Source: Syntrophaceae bacterium (lineage in GTDB: Bacteria; Desulfobacterota; Syntrophia; Syntrophales; Smithellaceae). Taken from it: 9,222 nucleotides of DNA. The DNA is taken from positions 1,579 to 10,800 of the forward strand of contig DNYQ01000147.1 in assembly GCA_003506745.1 (NCBI GenBank). The letters are read 5' to 3'. Shown in pieces: positions 5,282 to 9,222 of the stretch (the stretch's first letter is position 1; each line of letters opens with the position of its first letter). Position numbers and translations under genes: made by a program. The notes beneath the pieces are model-generated. The model ran no database searches. It saw only the letters and a program-made list of their open reading frames with translations, and was not told where the DNA came from.

Positions 5282-6397
5282 ATGGTTTTGGATTCAAACA
5301 ATCAGTCGTTTCGTGAAAACGTTGATAAAATAAGCAGGTTATCATTTGCCGTGGGTGTGTATCGACCGCCCAGCGAAGGAGGGAGCGCTTCTCTTTTATT
5401 AAGGATTACAGAAAATTGCCCATGGAACAAGTGCACATTTTGCGAGATGTACAAGGGGCAACCTTTTGTTTACCGGAGCGTTGATGCGGTAAAAAAGGAT
5501 ATTGACACGGTAAAAGCGATGGTGGAAGAAATTCAGGAAGTCTCCCGAAAGATCGGCCAGGAGGGGCGTCTTAATCGTGACGTTTTGCGGACGCTCCTGA
5601 GCGTGGATCCGTATCTGAATGAGAACCATTGTTTCTCTACCGTATTCAACTGGCTTTATTATGGCGGGAAGACGGCTTTCCTCCAGGATGCCAACAGCAT
5701 GATCATGAGGCCGAACGAATTCATCGATGTCCTAGAACATCTGCGAAAGACTTTAAGCACCTTGACGCGCGTGACGTCCTATACCCGTTCCAAGACGCTG
5801 GCGCAAAGAAAACTGGAGGAATTGATCGCTATTCGTAAGGCCGGTCTGGACCGCATTCACGTTGGTCTGGAAACGGGCGATGATGAACTTCTGAAAATCG
5901 TGCGCAAAGGCGTGACCAGTGCCGAACAGATTGAAGGCGGCCGGAAGGCCATGGCGGCCGGATTTCAACTTTCCGAATACTGGATGCCGGACCTGGGCGG
6001 CCGGGAGCGCTGGCGGCAGCACGCGGAAAATACGGCCAGGGTTTTAAACGAAATCAACCCGCACTACATCCGCTCGCGTCCTTTTGTGCCGCGGCAGGGC
6101 ACGGAGATTTTCGAAGACTACGAACAGGGGCGCCTGCACATTTCCTCACCGCATGAGCGGCTGCAGGAGCTGAACGTGATGATTGAAAATCTGCAGGTGA
6201 CATCCAGGGTGTGTTTTGATCACAACATGAATTCCTGGAGCAACAAAAACGGTGGTCTGCTTTTTTCTCAGTCTTATGAAGGCTACAAATTCCCCGAGGA
6301 AAAACAGGTCGTTCTTGATTTGATTCGCGAAGGCCTGTCCATCCATAAATCCCGGCACATCGATATCAAAGAGCTCATCGCCATGGGGTCGCTGTAA
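5282..6397 (+). CDS. Uncharacterised radical SAM protein, divergent from fdhA
   Basis: Starting at the ATG at 5282 (AAGGAG at 5271-5276, 5-nt spacing) gives 371 residues. An earlier in-frame ATG at 5237 lies between the -35 and -10 boxes and is rejected. The [4Fe-4S]-SAM motif is C-x4-C-x2-C (Cys46, Cys51, Cys54 in 'ENCPWNKCTFCEMYKG'), a variant spacing seen in an Elp3/COG1032-like group of radical SAM proteins, instead of the common C-x3-C-x2-C. Later motifs fit a radical SAM TIM barrel: 'RIHVGLETGDDELLKIVRKG' for SAM contacts, then 'RSRPFVPRQGTEIFEDYEQGRL'. No N-terminal B12-binding domain and no obvious C-terminal cluster domain are seen. The substrate is unknown. It is flanked by fdhA (divergent, shared operator-like repeats) and hydE (convergent), so a role in formate dehydrogenase or hydrogenase maturation or in anaerobic cofactor metabolism is possible, but only by context. 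Confidence 0.88.
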   Translation: MVLDSNNQSFRENVDKISRLSFAVGVYRPPSEGGSASLLLRITENCPWNKCTFCEMYKGQPFVYRSVDAVKKDIDTVKAMVEEIQEVSRKIGQEGRLNRDVLRTLLSVDPYLNENHCFSTVFNWLYYGGKTAFLQDANSMIMRPNEFIDVLEHLRKTLSTLTRVTSYTRSKTLAQRKLEELIAIRKAGLDRIHVGLETGDDELLKIVRKGVTSAEQIEGGRKAMAAGFQLSEYWMPDLGGRERWRQHAENTARVLNEINPHYIRSRPFVPRQGTEIFEDYEQGRLHISSPHERLQELNVMIENLQVTSRVCFDHNMNSWSNKNGGLLFSQSYEGYKFPEEKQVVLDLIREGLSIHKSRHIDIKELIAMGSL

Positions 6398-6432
6398 AAA
6401 ATTATTTCCTGCACGATGCGGATCACCCGCTC

Positions 6433-7500
6433 TTAATGCAGAATGCCGGGGTTTTGTTTTGCCGGGCGGTTGCCCGCGCCGCGGCCGATGGTCCTGCCGA
6501 TGGTTTGAAAATCTTTTTCCAGCATCGCGACGATGTCCCGGGCCGAACCGGCATCGGCCTTTCCCGGATAAATTGCATAACGGCTTTTGTAGGGCTGCGG
6601 CGTGAAATCCGGCATCACAACATTTGCGCCTGCCTGAAGCGCCTGCAGCCGCCCGTGCGGATTGAGCGTGGCCAGTGCCGTCGTCGCCGGGATGTTGGTG
6701 TTGCGGGTTAAAAGCCGGGCGACGGCAATCACGCGCAGCGTCAATTCAATATCATCATGGTCAATGCCGGCAAGCGGCGTATCCGGATGGGCGATAAAGG
6801 GACCGATGCCCAGCATGTCCGCATCCAGCAGTTTCATGAGCAGCAGATCGTCCGCCAACATGTCGTGCGTCTGGCCCGGCAGGCCCACCATGTTTCCCGT
6901 TCCCGTTTCAAATCCCAGTTGTCTGAGTGTGCGCAGACACTGGACCCGCGCATCCAGCCGGCAGCCGGGACGCAGGTATTTGTATAGTTCCGGCGACGCG
7001 GTTTCATGCTTGAGCAGATAGCGGTCGGCGCCCGCCTCTGCGAAGGTGCGGTAGTCGGCGGCGCTTTTCTCGCCGAGGGACAGTGTGACGACAAGCCCTG
7101 TTTCCCGTTTCACGGATTCAATCAGGCTGCAGATATGTTCCGTGACATAAAAAGAATCTTCGCCGGACTGCAAAACGACGGTGGACAGGCCGGCGGCTTT
7201 GACCTGCCGGGCCGTGCTGAGTATTTCGTCGTCGGCCATCCGGTAGCGGTCCAGTTGATGGTTGGCTTTGCGCAGGCCGCAATACAGGCAGTTGCGCTCG
7301 CAAAAATTGGAAAACTCGATGATGCCGCGCAGATAAATTTCGTTGCCGACTTCATTTTGGCGCACACGGTCGGCGGTGGCAAAAAGATCCACGGCGTTTT
7401 CGCCGGGCATTTTCAAAAGCCGGATGATGTCCTCCCGGCTTAAAGACTTTCCGATTTCCGCCTTGAGCAGCAGCTTTTCAATGTGATCAGATATAGACAT
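6433..7500 (-). CDS. hydE: [FeFe]-hydrogenase H-cluster radical SAM maturase HydE
   Basis: HydE is a cytosolic radical SAM enzyme that, with HydG and HydF, builds the 2Fe subcluster of [FeFe] hydrogenase. It acts on the HydG-derived Fe(CO)2(CN)-cysteine complex. The 355-residue product has the motif C-x3-C-x2-C at Cys67/71/74 ('FCERNCLYCGLRKAN') and the HydE-typical 'VVLQSGEDSFY' strand, and normal family length. The cysteines for the second, auxiliary cluster found near the C-terminus of some HydE proteins are missing: the region around 'YKSRYAIYPGKADAGSARD' has none. That site is known to be dispensable. The ATG at 7500 is preferred; it overlaps the hydG end by 14 bp, implying coupled translation. 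A TTG 18 bp further upstream is possible but less likely. It is the last gene of the hydF-hydG-hydE unit and converges with the radical SAM gene 35 bp away. Confidence 0.95.
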   Translation of the reverse strand: MSISDHIEKLLLKAEIGKSLSREDIIRLLKMPGENAVDLFATADRVRQNEVGNEIYLRGIIEFSNFCERNCLYCGLRKANHQLDRYRMADDEILSTARQVKAAGLSTVVLQSGEDSFYVTEHICSLIESVKRETGLVVTLSLGEKSAADYRTFAEAGADRYLLKHETASPELYKYLRPGCRLDARVQCLRTLRQLGFETGTGNMVGLPGQTHDMLADDLLLMKLLDADMLGIGPFIAHPDTPLAGIDHDDIELTLRVIAVARLLTRNTNIPATTALATLNPHGRLQALQAGANVVMPDFTPQPYKSRYAIYPGKADAGSARDIVAMLEKDFQTIGRTIGRGAGNRPAKQNPGILH

Positions 7501-8881
7501 CCCGCGCGCCGTCCTCAATTTGTTGCAGCCGGGTTACAGCCATGTGTTTGCGTTTTGTTCTGTAAAATTTTGCCAATGTGTCCGCAATCAGTTTTTCGCC
7601 CGCCTGACGCGTTTGGAGGCCGGCGTAATCCATCAGGTACTCTTTAAAGGTGAACAGGGCGTTGGTCTGGCAGAATTTCTGGATGAGGCCGGGTTTGGCC
7701 AGATCCATGAAGTCCTTGCCGGTGCGGCCCAGACGGTAGCAGGCCGTGCAGAAGCTGGGGATGTGTCCGTGCCGGGAAATGTCCAGGATGACTTCATCCA
7801 GCGTGCGGGTGTCACCCAGATTGAACTGCGCGGCGCGGAAGCGGTCGCTTGTATCATCCTGGTAACCGCCGGGGTTGGTCCGGGAACCCGCGCTGATCTG
7901 GGAGATGCCGTAGGCGAATACTTCCGAACGCAGCGCCGGATTCTCCCGGGTGCTGAGAATCATGCCCGTGTAGGGGACGGACATGCGGATGACGGCGACC
8001 AGTTTCTTAAAATCGGAATCGCTCACCGGATGAGGCGGCTTGATGGCGGTCGGCGCGTTGAAGGCCGGTTCCAGCCGGGGAACGGAAATGGTGTGCGGTC
8101 CGACGCCGCAGTCTTTTTCCAGTTGCATGGCATGCAAAAGCAGCCCCAGAACCTCATATTTGTAATCGTAGAGTCCGAAGAGCGCCCCGATGCCCACGTC
8201 ATTGATGCCGCCTTCCTGCGCCCGGTGCATGGCGGTCAGGCGCCGGGCAAAATCTTTTTTCGGCCCGCTGGGATGCATGGCTTTATAGGTTGCGTGATGA
8301 TACGTTTCCTGAAACAGGACGCAGGTGCCGATGCCCGTCTTCTTCAGATCTCTATATTCATCGACTTCGAGCGGGGCGATCTCTACATTGATCCGCCGGA
8401 TCTCTCCGCCTTTTTCCGTTTTCGTCTGGTAGGCCGTTTCAATGGCTTCCATGAAATACGACAGGCTCGAGCGGGTGGGATGTTCGCCTGAGAGCATCAG
8501 CAGGCGTTTATGGCCTTCGCGTTCCAGGACCCGCACTTCATTTTTAATCTGATCCATCGTCAGCGCAACGCGTTGAAGTTCCTTGTTGTCCCGCCTGAAG
8601 CCGCAGTACAGACAATTGTTGGCGCAGTGATTGGCGATGTAAAGGGGCGCGAACAAAACCAGACGGTTGCCGTAAATGTCCTGCTTGATTTTATGCGCCG
8701 CCTGAAGAATCGCTTCGACGAGGCTGGCATCTTCCGTCTGAAGCAACGCGGCGGTTTCTTCCGGCGCGAGGCCTTTGAGCTCCAGGGCCTTGTCGATGAT
8801 CTCGCGCACCCGGAGCGGGTCTGGATTTTTCGCCTGATCCAGAAGGTTTTCAATGTGATGGTCGTTAATAAAATCGTTCAT
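7487..8881 (-). CDS. hydG: [FeFe]-hydrogenase H-cluster radical SAM maturase HydG (tyrosine lyase)
   Basis: HydG cleaves tyrosine to p-cresol and dehydroglycine and makes the CO and CN- ligands of the H-cluster, delivered as an Fe(CO)2(CN)-cysteine synthon. The 464-residue protein shows the radical SAM motif C-x3-C-x2-C at Cys86/90/93 ('HCANNCLYCGFRRDN'). It also has the diagnostic C-terminal auxiliary-cluster motif C-x2-C-x22-C (Cys378, Cys381, Cys404, beginning 'CTACYRLGRTG'), which separates HydG from the related thiazole enzyme ThiH. Length and both clusters are complete. The start ATG overlaps the hydF stop as ATGA (8881-8878), and the 3' end overlaps hydE. It is co-transcribed with hydF and hydE. 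Confidence 0.97.
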   Translation of the reverse strand: MNDFINDHHIENLLDQAKNPDPLRVREIIDKALELKGLAPEETAALLQTEDASLVEAILQAAHKIKQDIYGNRLVLFAPLYIANHCANNCLYCGFRRDNKELQRVALTMDQIKNEVRVLEREGHKRLLMLSGEHPTRSSLSYFMEAIETAYQTKTEKGGEIRRINVEIAPLEVDEYRDLKKTGIGTCVLFQETYHHATYKAMHPSGPKKDFARRLTAMHRAQEGGINDVGIGALFGLYDYKYEVLGLLLHAMQLEKDCGVGPHTISVPRLEPAFNAPTAIKPPHPVSDSDFKKLVAVIRMSVPYTGMILSTRENPALRSEVFAYGISQISAGSRTNPGGYQDDTSDRFRAAQFNLGDTRTLDEVILDISRHGHIPSFCTACYRLGRTGKDFMDLAKPGLIQKFCQTNALFTFKEYLMDYAGLQTRQAGEKLIADTLAKFYRTKRKHMAVTRLQQIEDGARDVYI

Positions 8882-9222
8882 GACTTATTTTCTTTCGCGC
8901 TGTTTTCAAAAGCCGCCAGCGCAGCAGGGAACGGGGCAAGGCTGCGCCTGATCACGCCTTGGAGGAAAGAAATGGCCACGCCGTAGTTGGTGACGGGGAC
9001 ACCAGCTTCACTGGCTTTGCGCAAACGAGTGAGCATTTCCCGGCGGTTGATCATACAGGCGCCGCAGTGCAGAATCAGTTTGTAATTTTTTAGGTCGGCC
9101 GGATAGTCCCGGCCGCAGGCCGTATCGATTTGCAGATCGCCTCCGACATATTGGCGAAGCCAGCGGGGAATTTTCACACGACCGATATCGTCTTCCAGTG
9201 CGTGATGGGAACAGGCTTCGGC
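8878..9222 (-). CDS. hydF: [FeFe]-hydrogenase maturation GTPase HydF, C-terminal 114 residues (cut by the window edge)
   Basis: The frame is open to the window edge, so only the C-terminal part is seen; the N-terminal GTPase and dimerisation domains lie beyond 9222. The visible part is the cluster-binding domain: 'CSHH' within the first seven residues, 'DDIGRVKIPRWLRQYVGGDL', and 'LHCGACMINRREM', giving the HydF pattern C-x-H ... H-C-x2-C that holds a [4Fe-4S] cluster. HydF is the scaffold or carrier on which the 2Fe precursor is assembled and passed to apo-hydrogenase. An apparent GTG start at 9177 is internal, since homology continues upstream of it. The stop overlaps the hydG ATG by 4 bp (ATGA). 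Confidence 0.95.
   Translation of the reverse strand, partial: AEACSHHALEDDIGRVKIPRWLRQYVGGDLQIDTACGRDYPADLKNYKLILHCGACMINRREMLTRLRKASEAGVPVTNYGVAISFLQGVIRRSLAPFPAALAAFENSAKENKS

Noticed and set aside
6398..6432. Possible bidirectional terminator between the radical SAM gene and hydE
   Set aside because: Only a 4-bp GCGG/CCGC pairing without a T-run; not convincing.
7520..8491. A 323-codon plus-strand open frame opposite hydG
   Set aside because: hydG is unmistakable on the minus strand with both cluster motifs; the antisense frame shows no family features.

Overview
The window looks like an anaerobic, formate- and hydrogen-metabolising bacterium. A selenocysteine formate dehydrogenase, a formate/nitrite-family channel and the [FeFe]-hydrogenase maturation genes lie side by side, with moderate GC and strong sigma70-type promoters. 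This is the gene content of syntrophic or fermentative anaerobes. I would guess Desulfobacterota (Syntrophus/Smithella-like), but that assignment is inference from gene content; no 16S or other marker is present.

Layout, left to right. (1) 39-2060, minus strand: a four-gene formate-channel operon. It starts at a near-consensus promoter (2032-2060), has a hairpin in its leader, and encodes an 80-aa small protein, a FocA/FdhC-type channel, a two-helix membrane protein with a cytosolic OB-fold, and a 46-aa hydrophobic peptide. (2) 2095-5138, minus strand: a formate dehydrogenase alpha subunit of 899 residues with an in-frame UGA (selenocysteine 357) and a bacterial SECIS hairpin directly after it. 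An automatic caller would split it into two ORFs. It is followed by the C-terminal remnant of an oxalate/formate-antiporter-like MFS protein and a strong intrinsic terminator. (3) 5028-5281: an AT-rich divergent promoter region with five copies of a 9-bp direct repeat (ATTATGTCA type) and a TTGTCA-AA-TGACAA inverted repeat. These elements touch the -35 boxes of both divergent genes. (4) 5282-6397, plus strand: an uncharacterised radical SAM protein. (5) 6433-9222, minus strand: hydF (3' end only), hydG and hydE, translationally overlapped and transcribed in the order hydF-hydG-hydE.

The genes fit one theme: interconversion of formate with CO2 plus electrons, formate movement across the membrane, and assembly of the H-cluster of [FeFe] hydrogenase. 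The structural hydrogenase and the diaphorase-type partners of FdhA are not in the window. The most interesting items are the recoded fdhA, the shared TGTCA operator array between fdhA and the unknown radical SAM gene, and the small uncharacterised membrane proteins attached to the formate channel.
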